Below, piece by piece: positions 41,887 through 50,879 of a DNA stretch of 64,000 nt. A program made the translations under genes and the position numbers. The notes below the pieces were generated by a model. The model saw only the letters and a list, made by a program, of their open reading frames with translations, was not told the DNA's origin and did no database searches. Positions within the stretch are counted from its first letter, which is position 1. Every line of letters starts with the position of its first letter. Origin of the DNA: Myxococcus stipitatus DSM 14675. GTDB taxonomy: Bacteria > Myxococcota > Myxococcia > Myxococcales > Myxococcaceae. The DNA lies in the NCBI RefSeq assembly GCF_000331735.1, contig NC_020126.1:992001-1056000 (forward strand), in the 5' to 3' direction.

Positions 41887-42813
41887 ATGAACACCTGGCT
41901 CAAGATGGGCGGACTGTTGTTGGTGGCGGTGGGCGCGGTGGCGTGTGTGGACGGGGACGATGTGTCCTCGAACGTGAAGGACCTGCGGGTGCTGGGCGTC
42001 GCGGTGGAGGTCCCGGAGTTGATGGCTCCCACGTGCGACCTCAACGGGCAGTCCCTGGAGGTCCTCACGCAGGAGGTGACCTACCGCGCGCTCCTGGCGG
42101 ACCCGAAGGGCGAGGGGCGCTCCATCGCCTACACGCTGTGGGCGTGCGCGAACCCGGATGACGAGCGGTGCGAGGACGAGTCCTCGCGCATCCAACTGGC
42201 GCAGGGCACGACGACGGCGGGCGACATGGAGGTGCGCATCCGCCCGGGCGCGTCCCAGGTCCGGGACGGCACGCTGCTGTTGGAGAAGGTGCGGCAGGCG
42301 GACCCCTACAAGGGTTATGGGGGCATCCGCATGCCGCTGGTGCTGCACGTGACGGCGGGCGCGGAGTCGGTCCACGCGCAGAAGCTGATGGTCTTCTCCT
42401 GCCCCGTGGTGCCCGGCATGGTGGCCAATGTGCAGCCGGTGCTCCGGGGGCTCACGCTGGATGACCAGGCCTGGGATGCAGCGGCGCCGCTCACGCTGCA
42501 GGGCAAGGGGCCGTTCGTGGTGCGGGCCAACGACATCTCCGACCTGGAGGAGTCCTATGTGGTCCCCGGTCTGCGCTCGGAGTCGGTGAACCTCAAGGAG
42601 GCGTGGACCATCTCCTGGCACGCGACGCTGGGTGAGTTCAGCCCGGAGCAGACGGGTGGTGCCGACTTCGCCGGCGAGCCCGGCCGTCACCGCACGGAGT
42701 GGGAGCCGCCGGAGAAGGACGCGGTGGCACAGGAGGTCACCTTCTGGGCCGTGGTGCGAGACGGGCGAGGAGGCAGCTCCTGGCTTGTCCGGAAGGTGCG
42801 CTGGTCGCCGTAA
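41887..42813 (+). CDS. Receptor-associated lipoprotein
   Basis: A 308-residue protein with a lipoprotein signal ending AVGAVAC (Cys20). The mature part is beta-rich and ends with WAVVRDGRGGSSWLVRKV, an immunoglobulin-like pattern. Starting one base after the receptor stop, it is almost certainly co-transcribed with the receptor and may be its surface partner. No ligand is suggested. Confidence 0.8.
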   Translation: MNTWLKMGGLLLVAVGAVACVDGDDVSSNVKDLRVLGVAVEVPELMAPTCDLNGQSLEVLTQEVTYRALLADPKGEGRSIAYTLWACANPDDERCEDESSRIQLAQGTTTAGDMEVRIRPGASQVRDGTLLLEKVRQADPYKGYGGIRMPLVLHVTAGAESVHAQKLMVFSCPVVPGMVANVQPVLRGLTLDDQAWDAAAPLTLQGKGPFVVRANDISDLEESYVVPGLRSESVNLKEAWTISWHATLGEFSPEQTGGADFAGEPGRHRTEWEPPEKDAVAQEVTFWAVVRDGRGGSSWLVRKVRWSP

Positions 42814-42908
42814 CGCAGTGGCGGATGGCTCGCAAGGGGGCGGCCATCCGAGGTATGCCAGCGGTGCTCTCGTGAGGCCGGGCCGAGGCTGGAGTGGGTG
42901 GGACGCGG

Positions 42909-45083
42909 ATGATGAGCAGGAGCACAGCGCGCGGATGGGGACGCGTGGCCGGAGTGCTGGCCGCGTGGGTGCTGGTGGTGTGGGGGGCTGACTCCCACGC
43001 CGCCGCGCGGATGGAGGAGCCTGACGCCACGCTCCGCCGCTTCGCCCTGATTGTCGGCTCCAGCGAGGGCGGGCCCGGGCGGGAGCGGTTGCGGTACGCG
43101 GGCTCGGACGCGCTGGCCATGTCGCGCGTCCTGGAGGACCTGGGCGGTGTGCAGCCCACGGACCGCGTGCTCCTGCTGGAGGCGGACCGGGACGCGCTGC
43201 TCACGGCGCTGGCGCGGCTGCGCACCCTGGTCGAAGCGGCCGCGACGCCCGGCGTGCGGCGCGAGCTGGTGGTGTACTACTCAGGCCACTCGGACGCGGA
43301 TGGCCTGCTGCCTCGCGGCGAGCGAGTCCCCTACGAGGACCTGCGCAAGCTCATGGGCCTGGTGCCCGTGGAGGTGCGCATCGCCATCCTCGACTCGTGT
43401 GGCTCTGGCGCGCTCACCCGGTTCAAGGGCGGACTGCGCCGCCCCGCGTTCCTCACGGATGCCTCCGCGCAGGTGCGAGGCCATGCGTACCTGGCCTCCA
43501 GCTCCGCGGACGAAGTCGCGCAGGAGTCGGATGTCATCGGCGCGTCCTTCTTCACGCACTTCCTCGTCACGGGCCTGCGCGGCGCGGCGGACACGACGGG
43601 TGACGGGCGTGTCACGCTGCACGAGGCCTACCAGTTCGCCTTCCACGAGACGCTGGCCCGCACGGAGCGCTCGCAGGGCGGGCCGCAGCACGCGGCCTAC
43701 GACATCCAGCTGGCGGGCAGCGGCGACCTGGTGATGACGGACCTGCGAGGCTCCGCCGCGCGGGTGCGTGTCGCCGAGGACGTGCAGGGCCGCCTCTTCG
43801 TGCGCGACTGGGGCAACCAGCTGGTGGCGGAGCTCCAGAAGCCCGCGGGGCGGAGGCTCTCGCTGGGCCTGGACGCGGGGCGCTACCACATCACGCTGGA
43901 GCGGCCCTCGCAGCGCTTCGAGGCGGAGCTGCTCGTCGGGAGCAAGAGCGACGTGGAGCTGCGCGTGGGCGACTTCGTCCCCGTGACACTCACGCGCACG
44001 GCGTCACGCGGTGGCCCGGTGCGGGACGTGCCGCTGGTGAAGGAGCCCGGTGCGGCGCGGGAGGACCTGCCCACGGTGGCGCTCAACCTGTCGCTGGTGC
44101 CGCCGGTGTCCACCTCCGCGTTGTGGGGAGGCACGGGCCTGAACCACGTGGCGCTGGGCGGGCTGGCGGTGCGCTCGTACCAGCTGCGGGGCGTGGGCCT
44201 CGCGGGCGGCGTGGGCTGGGTGGACGGGACGATGGAGGGCGGGCAGGTGTCCGGCATCGCCAACGTCACCGGGGGCGAGGTGATGGGGCTCCAGCTCGCG
44301 CTGGGCGGCAACCTCGCGTTCGGCGGGGCGACGGGCGGACAGGTGGCGGCGGTGCTCAACTATTCGGAGCGGGCCTTCTCCGGCCTCCAGCTCTCGTTCG
44401 TGGGCAACCGCGCGGACCACGAGATGCGCGGCCTTCAGCTCGTGGGCGCCGTGAACATGGTGGAGAACCTCATGGGCGCGCAGGTGGGCATCTTCAACCT
44501 CGCGGGCACCGTGTCCGGCGCGCAGGTGGGCCTCATCAACGTGGCCGACAACGTGCGCGGGCTCCAGCTGGGCATCATCAACATCGCGGATGACGTGTCG
44601 GTGCCCATCGGCCTGCTCAGCCTGGTGCGCAAGGGGCGCATCTCCTTCGAGGTGTGGACCGATGACATCTCGCCGCTGTCGGTGGGCGTGAAGTACGGCA
44701 GCCGCACGGTGCACGTCGTCGCGAGCCTCGGCGTGAGCTCCAAGGCGGAGACCTGGCGCACCTTCAAGTCGCTGGGCGTGGGCGTGCACCTGCCCTTCGG
44801 CGAGGCGGACCGCTACTACGTGGACGTGGACCTCTCCACGGGGAGCTGGCAGTACCAGACGTTCGGGAAGACCTCGAACAACAGCACCTATCACCTGCGC
44901 ACCAGCGTGGGCTGGGAGCTGAAGCGCCGCTTCGCCCTCTTCGGGGGCCTGTCCGTCAACATCTACGAGCCGCCACCGGAGGACGAGGACCGCGAGGTGA
45001 CGTGGCTGCCGCAGTGGAAGATTGGCAGGGGAGCCACCGGCTCGCGCCTGTGGCCCGGCCTGTTCCTGGGCGTGCGCATCTGA
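42909..45083 (+). CDS. Envelope caspase-like protease fused to LA_2272-type surface repeats
   Basis: A 724-residue protein with a signal peptide (residues 1-33). Residues ~43-240 are a caspase-like (peptidase C14) domain with His127 (YYSGHSD) and Cys164 (ILDSCGSG), the dyad of the family; a Ser/Ala-rich region follows. Residues ~410-575 contain repeats of the form G(L/A)Q(L/V)G..N.A..V.G, as in the LA_2272 surface-repeat family, and the C-terminus is beta-rich with a final hydrophobic strand that resembles a barrel end. Caspase domains are usually cytoplasmic; export is unusual. It follows the receptor and lipoprotein genes closely on the same strand. Confidence 0.85.
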   Translation: MMSRSTARGWGRVAGVLAAWVLVVWGADSHAAARMEEPDATLRRFALIVGSSEGGPGRERLRYAGSDALAMSRVLEDLGGVQPTDRVLLLEADRDALLTALARLRTLVEAAATPGVRRELVVYYSGHSDADGLLPRGERVPYEDLRKLMGLVPVEVRIAILDSCGSGALTRFKGGLRRPAFLTDASAQVRGHAYLASSSADEVAQESDVIGASFFTHFLVTGLRGAADTTGDGRVTLHEAYQFAFHETLARTERSQGGPQHAAYDIQLAGSGDLVMTDLRGSAARVRVAEDVQGRLFVRDWGNQLVAELQKPAGRRLSLGLDAGRYHITLERPSQRFEAELLVGSKSDVELRVGDFVPVTLTRTASRGGPVRDVPLVKEPGAAREDLPTVALNLSLVPPVSTSALWGGTGLNHVALGGLAVRSYQLRGVGLAGGVGWVDGTMEGGQVSGIANVTGGEVMGLQLALGGNLAFGGATGGQVAAVLNYSERAFSGLQLSFVGNRADHEMRGLQLVGAVNMVENLMGAQVGIFNLAGTVSGAQVGLINVADNVRGLQLGIINIADDVSVPIGLLSLVRKGRISFEVWTDDISPLSVGVKYGSRTVHVVASLGVSSKAETWRTFKSLGVGVHLPFGEADRYYVDVDLSTGSWQYQTFGKTSNNSTYHLRTSVGWELKRRFALFGGLSVNIYEPPPEDEDREVTWLPQWKIGRGATGSRLWPGLFLGVRI

Positions 45084-45102
45084 CGCCCGCGCGCGGCGGC
45101 CC

Positions 45103-45882
45103 TCAGCCGCGCAGCAGCCACTCCAGGAGCTCCTTCGCCGTGTCCACGTGCACGAAGTGGCCGGCGTCCGGGAGCGTCGTCACGGGGCAGCCCGCGGCCT
45201 CCATGCGCGCGGCCTCCGCGTCGGACACGTAGCGCGAGCGGCCCCCGCGGACGCAGCGCATGGGCGGGTGGTCCGGCCGCTCCAGCGCGACCCAGAGGTC
45301 CATGCCATTCACGCGCGCGTGCAGCTCCGCCAGCGCTTGCCGGTCGAAGCGCCAGCGCACGCCGTCGGCCTCCGTCACCAGGTTCATCAAGAGCCAGTCG
45401 GTGAGGCCGTCGGAGAGGCCCCGGCCGGAGAGCTCCGCGCGCATGTCCTTGCGGTTCGCCGCGCGCGAGGGGGCCTGGAGCAGGATGCCCAGCACCATGC
45501 CGCTGTCGGACAGGTCGAACGGCACGGGGCCGGGCGCGATGTCGAGCAGGCTCACGCGTGCGACGGACTCCGGCACGTGCAGGCTGGCGGCGAGCGACAC
45601 GCGTCCGCCCAGCGAGTGGCCCACCCAGTCGAGCGCGCCGGTGAAGCCCTGGGCGCGCGCGGTCTCCACCACGTCGCGGGCCACGGTGAAGAGGTCCGCG
45701 CTGGGCGACGGGACGGGCGAGGCGCCATGGCCGGTGAGGTCCGGCAGGAGGAAGCGGCGCCGAGGGTCCGCCGCGCTCCACGCGTTCGCCAGCGAGCGCA
45801 GGTTGCGCCCCGAGCCGAGGAAGCCATGCAGCAGCACCGTGGGCACATCTCCTTCACCCACCTGGAAGCTCTCGAGGACCAC
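45103..45882 (-). CDS. Alpha/beta hydrolase
   Basis: A 259-residue soluble enzyme with LLHGFLGS oxyanion loop near the N-terminus, nucleophile Ser in GHSLGG, and catalytic His in DAGHFVH near the C-terminus. Starting from GTG with AAAGG about ten bases upstream; a TTG three codons earlier is an alternative. No operon partner; it converges with the caspase gene (19 bases). It resembles esterase/epoxide-hydrolase/MenH-type hydrolases, and substrate cannot be told. Confidence 0.85.
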   Translation of the reverse strand: MVLESFQVGEGDVPTVLLHGFLGSGRNLRSLANAWSAADPRRRFLLPDLTGHGASPVPSPSADLFTVARDVVETARAQGFTGALDWVGHSLGGRVSLAASLHVPESVARVSLLDIAPGPVPFDLSDSGMVLGILLQAPSRAANRKDMRAELSGRGLSDGLTDWLLMNLVTEADGVRWRFDRQALAELHARVNGMDLWVALERPDHPPMRCVRGGRSRYVSDAEAARMEAAGCPVTTLPDAGHFVHVDTAKELLEWLLRG

Positions 45883-45976
45883 GTGCGTCAAACCTTTCTG
45901 GCCATCCCGGAGTCTTGACCCGAGGCAGGCCGTGCCGCTTCATAGCGCGAACTTCTCATCCCCGAGGTGGCTCCGC

Positions 45977-46480
45977 GTGTCCACTGTCTCCCTGTTGTTG
46001 CTCCTGCTGGCGTCGACTCCCGTGAAGGAGACGAAGCCCGAAGACCCGAAGGTCTCCATCGCGGCGGTGCTGGATGACTGGCACCAGGCGGCGGCCCAGG
46101 CGGACGAGGCGCGCTACTTCAGCCACTTCACGCCCGACGCCATCTACCTGGGCACGGACGCCACGGAGCGCTGGACGCGCGACCAGTTCCGCGCGTGGGC
46201 GAAGCCCTACTTCTCCAAGGGCCAGGCCTGGAAGTTCAAGGCCGTCTCCCGCCACGTCTTCCTGTCGAAGGACGGCACGGTGGCGTGGTTCGACGAGGTG
46301 CTGGACACGCCCAACCTGGGACCCAGCCGGGGCAGCGGTGTGCTGGTGAAGGAGGGCGCCACCTGGAAGATTGCTCACTACGACTTGTCGGTGCCCATCC
46401 CGAACGACATCGTCGATGACGTGGTGAAGCGCATCCAGGCGCAGGGCGCCAAGGCGGCCAAGGGCGGCAAGAAGAAGTAG
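45977..46480 (+). CDS. Exported SnoaL/NTF2-like (DUF4440-type) protein
   Basis: A 167-residue protein: short signal-type N-terminus (residues 1-14), then an NTF2-like domain (VLDDWHQAAAQADEARYFSH ... SRHVFLSKDGTVAWFDEVLD ... GATWKIAHYDLSVPIPND). This is the DUF4440 pattern. A lysine-rich tail ends the protein. The GTG start has GAGG at nine bases; the upstream frame is not coding. Role unknown; some family members are accessory to enzymes. Confidence 0.8.
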   Translation: MSTVSLLLLLLASTPVKETKPEDPKVSIAAVLDDWHQAAAQADEARYFSHFTPDAIYLGTDATERWTRDQFRAWAKPYFSKGQAWKFKAVSRHVFLSKDGTVAWFDEVLDTPNLGPSRGSGVLVKEGATWKIAHYDLSVPIPNDIVDDVVKRIQAQGAKAAKGGKKK

Positions 46481-46573
46481 ACCTCTCAACAGACATGCCG
46501 GGTCGCGGGGGACCGTCTGCCACCGCGACCTCGCGCGGAGTGCGAAGCGCGCTTCGCGGTGGGGATGGCAATG

Positions 46574-46591
46574 CCAGACGTCAACGTCTGG
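46574..46591. repeat. Perfect 18-base palindrome in the gap before the next lipoprotein-like gene
   Basis: CCAGACGT-CA-ACGTCTGG. It lies in the 230-base gap upstream of the gene at 46711 and about 120 bases before its start, so a regulator site is possible. Confidence 0.4.
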
Positions 46592-46710
46592 GAATGACAT
46601 GGCGATGATGTGAAAGTGCTTCTGGCGCGTGCCTTGAAGTGAGGCACGCCTGCCCCCGGCTCGACGTGGGCCGGAGCGGTCGAGTCCCGCGAGGGACACC
46701 TGGGGGTTGC

Positions 46711-48159
46711 ATGAGGCACCGTACCCGTTCAGTCTGCGTGCTGGTGGTGTTGCTGTTGGGCGTCCAGTGCGCCAATGAGAGACCCAAGGCGGAGGAACCC
46801 GAGGTGTCGGGGGCGTTCCGCTGGTACTCGGACCTCACGCCCGGCGACCCGATAGGGGATGCCTTCGCGGTGAGCCCGGCGGGGCGCACGGCGTTCGCGT
46901 TCTCTCCCCTGGGGGGAGGGACGGTGGCGGGAGTCCCCTTCACCCACTCCGGCCCGGGAAGCGCGAGGACGAACCACGACCTGCTGGTGGCGGTGCTGGA
47001 GCCCACGGGCAAGCTCGCGTGGAAGCGCACCTTCTCGACGGCGGAGGTCGAGTCGGCGACCGCGGTGACCTTCGACGACGCGGGGGATGTCTATGTGGCG
47101 GGCCTCCTCAAGGACCATCAGGACGGGCTCGACTTCGGGGAGGGCGTCTCGGTGGACGTGGGCCCGGGAGAGCTGACGAGCTTCCTGGTGAAGCTGCGCG
47201 GCACGGACGGCAAGGCCCTCTGGGCCCTGGGCATCACCTCGGGGGAGCGGTCCGTGCAGCCTCTGTGCGGAGCCTTCCGCAAGGAGCTCCAGGTGCGCGG
47301 CGGAGTCGGCGTCCTGGGCTGTGTGTTCACCGTGCGCGACGTGGCGCTGGAGCACCTGCTCCTGGTGACGCGCACGGGAACCACGGAGGTGCAGCCCGTG
47401 GGGCTGGGGGCGAATGGTGTCGTGCTCTCGTTCGACCCCGCGAGCGGCCAGCCGCGTGCGACCTACGTCCTGGGCGGAGCCGAGGCGGTCCTCCGGACCG
47501 TGGCCCTCACCGAGGCGGGAGGCGTCGTGTTCGGCGCGCGGCTGAGACAGGGCACCCTCGTGGACTCGGAGGGGAGCACGCCGCTCGTGTTGACGACCCC
47601 TGGGTGTCTGGTGGCGTCCTTGAGCGCCAACCTGAAGCCGCTCCATCGGCGGGTGCTGGGCGGGAGCACCGTGGAGACGGACTGTGAGCCGGAGGACGTC
47701 GTGCTCGTGGGGAAGGACCGCGTGCTCGTGGGCGGTCAGGGCACGGGGAGCCTGGACCTGGGAGATGGCGCGGGGGGACAGGGCACGTTCGGCTTCGTGG
47801 GCACGCTCCACGCGGACCTGTCGAACGCGGAGGCCTTCGAGCGCTACCCCGACCAGCGCGTCTTCGGCCTGGCCGCGGACGCGTGGGGCCAGTCGTTCGT
47901 GGGGCTCGCGCGGGAGGCGTCGCCCGGGTCGTTCCACTACACGAAGCGGGACGCGTCCGGGACGGTGGTGCACACGTCCAGGACGCAGGGGGCGGATACC
48001 AGCGCGCGCTCCCCGTTCCTGCGCATGCGAGGGCTGGCCGTGGACGCGAGCGGCGCGCCCACGCTCCTGGGCGTCTCCGGAGGGCCGTTCGTCTTCGATG
48101 ACGGCGTCCATGGGAGCAACGACGCCCGGAGCTGCTTCGCGGTCCGCTTCGCTCCTTGA
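46711..48159 (+). CDS. Exported protein with a propeller-like repeat pattern
   Basis: A 482-residue protein with a hydrophobic export signal (ends LLLGVQC; Cys18 may be lipidated although Gln at -1 is not the usual residue). The mature part has repeating beta units of the form 'DxxGxVxVAG' (for example DDAGDVYVAGLL, EAGGVVFGARL, DRVLVGGQGTG), as in SBBP or propeller proteins. GGGGG precedes the ATG. Surface or periplasmic; function unknown. Confidence 0.75.
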   Translation: MRHRTRSVCVLVVLLLGVQCANERPKAEEPEVSGAFRWYSDLTPGDPIGDAFAVSPAGRTAFAFSPLGGGTVAGVPFTHSGPGSARTNHDLLVAVLEPTGKLAWKRTFSTAEVESATAVTFDDAGDVYVAGLLKDHQDGLDFGEGVSVDVGPGELTSFLVKLRGTDGKALWALGITSGERSVQPLCGAFRKELQVRGGVGVLGCVFTVRDVALEHLLLVTRTGTTEVQPVGLGANGVVLSFDPASGQPRATYVLGGAEAVLRTVALTEAGGVVFGARLRQGTLVDSEGSTPLVLTTPGCLVASLSANLKPLHRRVLGGSTVETDCEPEDVVLVGKDRVLVGGQGTGSLDLGDGAGGQGTFGFVGTLHADLSNAEAFERYPDQRVFGLAADAWGQSFVGLAREASPGSFHYTKRDASGTVVHTSRTQGADTSARSPFLRMRGLAVDASGAPTLLGVSGGPFVFDDGVHGSNDARSCFAVRFAP

Positions 48160-48181
48160 GGCGGGAGGACGGCCCGACGCT

Positions 48182-48970
48182 TCAGCCCCGAGGTGACGCC
48201 GCCACGCGCGGAATCACGCCGAGCATGGGCTGGAGCCGGGCCTCCTGGCCCAGTGTCCTCAGCCGCTCCCGCGCGATGACGAGCAGGAGCGCGTTGAAGC
48301 CGAAGGCCACCAGCACGTGCCACCACGCGTGGAACTGCGGGTTCGGGACGCCGAGGGAGGGGAGCGTCTCGTTGAGCGTGGGGCAGAACTGGATGTCGCT
48401 GACCCACAGCACGATGGCGAGCGCATAGGACGCGATGCCGAGCTGGAACAGCCGCTTCGTCCCCGCGTCCGGGCTGCGCTTCTGGAGGAAGTAGGTGCGC
48501 CCGAGCGCGAAGAACTCCAGCGACGCGAAGCTCACCTGGAAGAGGAAGAACTGGACGGGGCCCTGCATGAAGGCGTTCAGGTACGTCACGAGCACCGCGT
48601 GGCTGAACAGCGCCACCGGGAACCAGGGGCCGAAGCGCCGCTGTGGACGGTCCTCCAGGAGGATGTAGACGATGACGATGGCCAGGTAGAGCATCGGCAG
48701 CTCGTCCAGCATCTGGTGCTCGCGCCGCAGCGTCATGTGGAACGCCGTGCTGCCCACGCCCACCAGCGCGAGCAGGCCGAACGCGAGCAGGAAGCGGCGC
48801 TCCAGCACCCGGCGGTGCAGCAGGATGCCCAGCAGCCCGGTGAGCACCAGGACGAGGCTGGAGGCGGAGTTGAACAGCTCTCCGACGTGGAACAGGTGCT
48901 GGTAGTTCGTCTCGCACCAATCCACGGTCGAGGTGCTGGGGCCCCAGTAGCCCGTGGGAGTCGTGGCCAT
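48182..48970 (-). CDS. Alkaline ceramidase-like membrane hydrolase
   Basis: A 262-residue protein with seven membrane segments and the family start GYWGPSTSTVDWCETNY. All metal and catalytic residues of human ACER3 have equivalents with the same local spacing: zinc ligands His78, His214 and His218, Ser74 and Asp89; calcium-site Asp17, Trp18, Glu20, Asn22 and Glu31. It would cleave ceramide to sphingoid base and fatty acid in the membrane. The family is best known in eukaryotes. It has no operon partner; divergent from the gene at 49099 with a 128-base gap. That it is active is inferred from the intact site. Confidence 0.92.
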   Translation of the reverse strand: MATTPTGYWGPSTSTVDWCETNYQHLFHVGELFNSASSLVLVLTGLLGILLHRRVLERRFLLAFGLLALVGVGSTAFHMTLRREHQMLDELPMLYLAIVIVYILLEDRPQRRFGPWFPVALFSHAVLVTYLNAFMQGPVQFFLFQVSFASLEFFALGRTYFLQKRSPDAGTKRLFQLGIASYALAIVLWVSDIQFCPTLNETLPSLGVPNPQFHAWWHVLVAFGFNALLLVIARERLRTLGQEARLQPMLGVIPRVAASPRG

Positions 48971-49021
48971 GTCGCGCCGCAGCGTAGCACCCGCACCCGG
49001 AAACCTCGCCGGGACGATTCC

Positions 49022-49050
49022 GCTGAAATTTAGGTCATTCGACCTATATT
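49022..49050 (+). promoter_or_regulatory. Promoter and palindromic operator (TAGGTCATTCGACCTA)
   Basis: TAGGTC-ATTC-GACCTA at 49031-49046 is a perfect 6-base-arm palindrome. A sigma-70-type -35 (CTGAAA, 49023-49028) and -10 (TATATT, 49045-49050) are spaced by 16 bases, with the operator filling the space and touching the -10. A TetR regulator gene ends the operon it controls. Confidence 0.65.
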
Positions 49051-49098
49051 GTCCCGACGCGGGGGGAATCCCTCCCTGCTTCGAGCATGGGAGTCGTC

Positions 49099-50190
49099 AT
49101 GGTGACCGAGGAGAGCGTGGTCCTGGTGGGAGGCTACGGCGTGGTGGGGATGAGGCTCGCCAGCCTGTTGAGGGAGCGGCATCCCGAGCTGCCGCTCATC
49201 ATCGCGGGCCGGAGGAGCGAGCCCGCGAAGGAGCTGGCGGAGCGGCTGGGGCGGGCCCAGGGCGTGGCGCTGGATATCCGCGCGCGGGAGCCGCTGTCGG
49301 TGTTGGGAGGGAAGCCCCGGGCGGTGGTGTCGCTGGTCAATGACCCGGAGGACCACCTGATGATGTCGGCCGCGCGCGACGGGGTGCCCCTGCTGGACAT
49401 CACCCGCTGGACGTCTCGCGTGCGCGCCGCGCTGATGCGCCTGTCGGGGACGCCGCCGCGCGCGCCCGTGCTGCTGGGCTCCGCGTGGATGGCGGGGCTG
49501 GTGCCGCGCATGGTGGCGATGGTGGCGCCGCGCGTGGGGCCGCTGGAGCGCGTGGACGTGGGCATCCGCTTCGCGCTCGCGGACGCGGCGGGGCCCGACT
49601 CGCTGGAGTACGTGGACCGGCTGGGGCTGTCCTTCGACGTGACGGAGGAGGGCCAGGAGCGGCAGGTGTTGCCGCTGACGGACGGGCGCCGGGTGACGTT
49701 CTCGGATGGCCGCAGCACCCGCGTGTACCGGTTGGACACCCCCGAGCAGGCGACGCTGCCGGCGGTGCTGGGGGCGCGGAGCGTGGCGACCCGGCTGGGC
49801 TACGACTCCGGCTCCGCGACGTGGACGATGGTCGTGCTCCAGCGGCTGGGCATCCTGCGGCTGCTCCAGCATCCCCGGCTCACGCCCCTGCGCCGCTCCC
49901 TGCTGGCGACCCAGGGAACAGGGGGGGAGGCCGCCTGGCTGGCCGATGTCGAAGGCGCGAAGGGCCACGCCCGCATCGAGGTCGTGGACCCGAAGGGCCA
50001 GGCGCACCTCACGGCCGTGGGCGCCCTGCTGGGCGTGGAGCGGCTCCTGGGACGGGATGGCGCGCCGCCGCCTCCAGCGGGCGTGTGGTTCCCCGAGCAC
50101 GAGCCTCGCGCGGATGAGACACTGGCGACGCTGCGCGCGTGTGGAGTCCAGGTGAGCATCGACGAGGCGCGGGTGAAGGAGGCCGCCTGA
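49099..50190 (+). CDS. Saccharopine dehydrogenase-like NAD(P)-binding protein
   Basis: A 363-residue soluble protein with an N-terminal Rossmann motif VVLVGGYGVVGMRLASLL and a middle region AVVSLVNDPEDHLMMSAARD, as in saccharopine-dehydrogenase-like proteins of unassigned substrate. GGGAG lies five bases before the second ATG, which I use; the first ATG four codons upstream is possible. Its stop overlaps the TetR start (TGATG), so it and the regulator share one transcript under the palindromic operator. Confidence 0.85.
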   Translation: MVTEESVVLVGGYGVVGMRLASLLRERHPELPLIIAGRRSEPAKELAERLGRAQGVALDIRAREPLSVLGGKPRAVVSLVNDPEDHLMMSAARDGVPLLDITRWTSRVRAALMRLSGTPPRAPVLLGSAWMAGLVPRMVAMVAPRVGPLERVDVGIRFALADAAGPDSLEYVDRLGLSFDVTEEGQERQVLPLTDGRRVTFSDGRSTRVYRLDTPEQATLPAVLGARSVATRLGYDSGSATWTMVVLQRLGILRLLQHPRLTPLRRSLLATQGTGGEAAWLADVEGAKGHARIEVVDPKGQAHLTAVGALLGVERLLGRDGAPPPPAGVWFPEHEPRADETLATLRACGVQVSIDEARVKEAA

Positions 50191-50879
50191 TGGCGCGGCG
50201 TGAGAAGTCCCCGGTGGGGAAGCTCCCCTCCGCGAAGCCCCGGGAAGGCACCGCCGTCCACGCGAAGGGACACGAGCGCGTGGAGCGCATCCTCGACGCG
50301 GCCATGGACGTGCTGGTGGAGGACGGCTACGCGGGCCTGAGCCTGCGCGGCGTAGCCCAGCGCGCGGGCCTGAGCCTGGGCAATCTCCAGTACTACTTCC
50401 CGACGAAGCAGGACGTGGTGCGCGCGCTGCTCTCGCGCTACCTGGAGGGCACCATCCGCCGCGTCCGGGAGCGGATGGAGGCGGGAGCGCGCGAGCCCGC
50501 CCGGCGGCTGCGCCAGGCGCTGGACTCCATCCTGGAGGACCAGGACTCGCCCCGGCACTTCCAGCTCTTCGCGGAGCTGTGGGCGCTGGCCGCACGCGAC
50601 GCGATGGTCGCGGACGCGCTGCGCGTGTTCTACGGGGGCTATCGCGAGGGGCTCGTCGAGCTGTTGCAGGAGGCCATGCCCGAGCTCACGCCTGCTCGGA
50701 GGGAGCGGCGCGCGGCCCTGCTGATGGCGTTCTTCGAGGGCCTGTCCCTCTTCAGAGGCGGCGGCAGCCTGGCCTCCGCGTCGGTGCCAGGCGTGGAGCA
50801 GGAGCTGCGAGCCCTCTGGGATGAGTTCGCGGAGGGCTCGGCGGAGGGGCTCAGTCCTCGGCGACGAGCACCGACTTGA
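50190..50879 (+). CDS. TetR-family transcriptional regulator
   Basis: A 229-residue protein with an N-terminal helix-turn-helix (GYAGLSLRGVAQRAGLSLGN followed by LQYYFPTKQDVV, residues ~45-76), preceded by a basic linker, and a helical ligand-binding domain. AGGAGG precedes the ATG, which overlaps the upstream stop. It most likely represses its own operon through the TAGGTCATTCGACCTA site. The 3' end overlaps the converging PilZ gene by 29 bases. Confidence 0.93.
   Translation: MARREKSPVGKLPSAKPREGTAVHAKGHERVERILDAAMDVLVEDGYAGLSLRGVAQRAGLSLGNLQYYFPTKQDVVRALLSRYLEGTIRRVRERMEAGAREPARRLRQALDSILEDQDSPRHFQLFAELWALAARDAMVADALRVFYGGYREGLVELLQEAMPELTPARRERRAALLMAFFEGLSLFRGGGSLASASVPGVEQELRALWDEFAEGSAEGLSPRRRAPT

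Noticed and set aside
39135-42068. Long open minus-strand frame over the TonB-dependent receptor
   Set aside because: Low-complexity His/Arg/Val/Glu composition and no ribosome-binding site; it is the shadow of the receptor gene.
46622-46638. Possible sigma-54 box CTGGCGCGTGCCTTGAA before the gene at 46711
   Set aside because: The -12 element reads TTGA instead of TTGC, the -24 has a changed base too, and no upstream activator site beyond one palindrome supports it.
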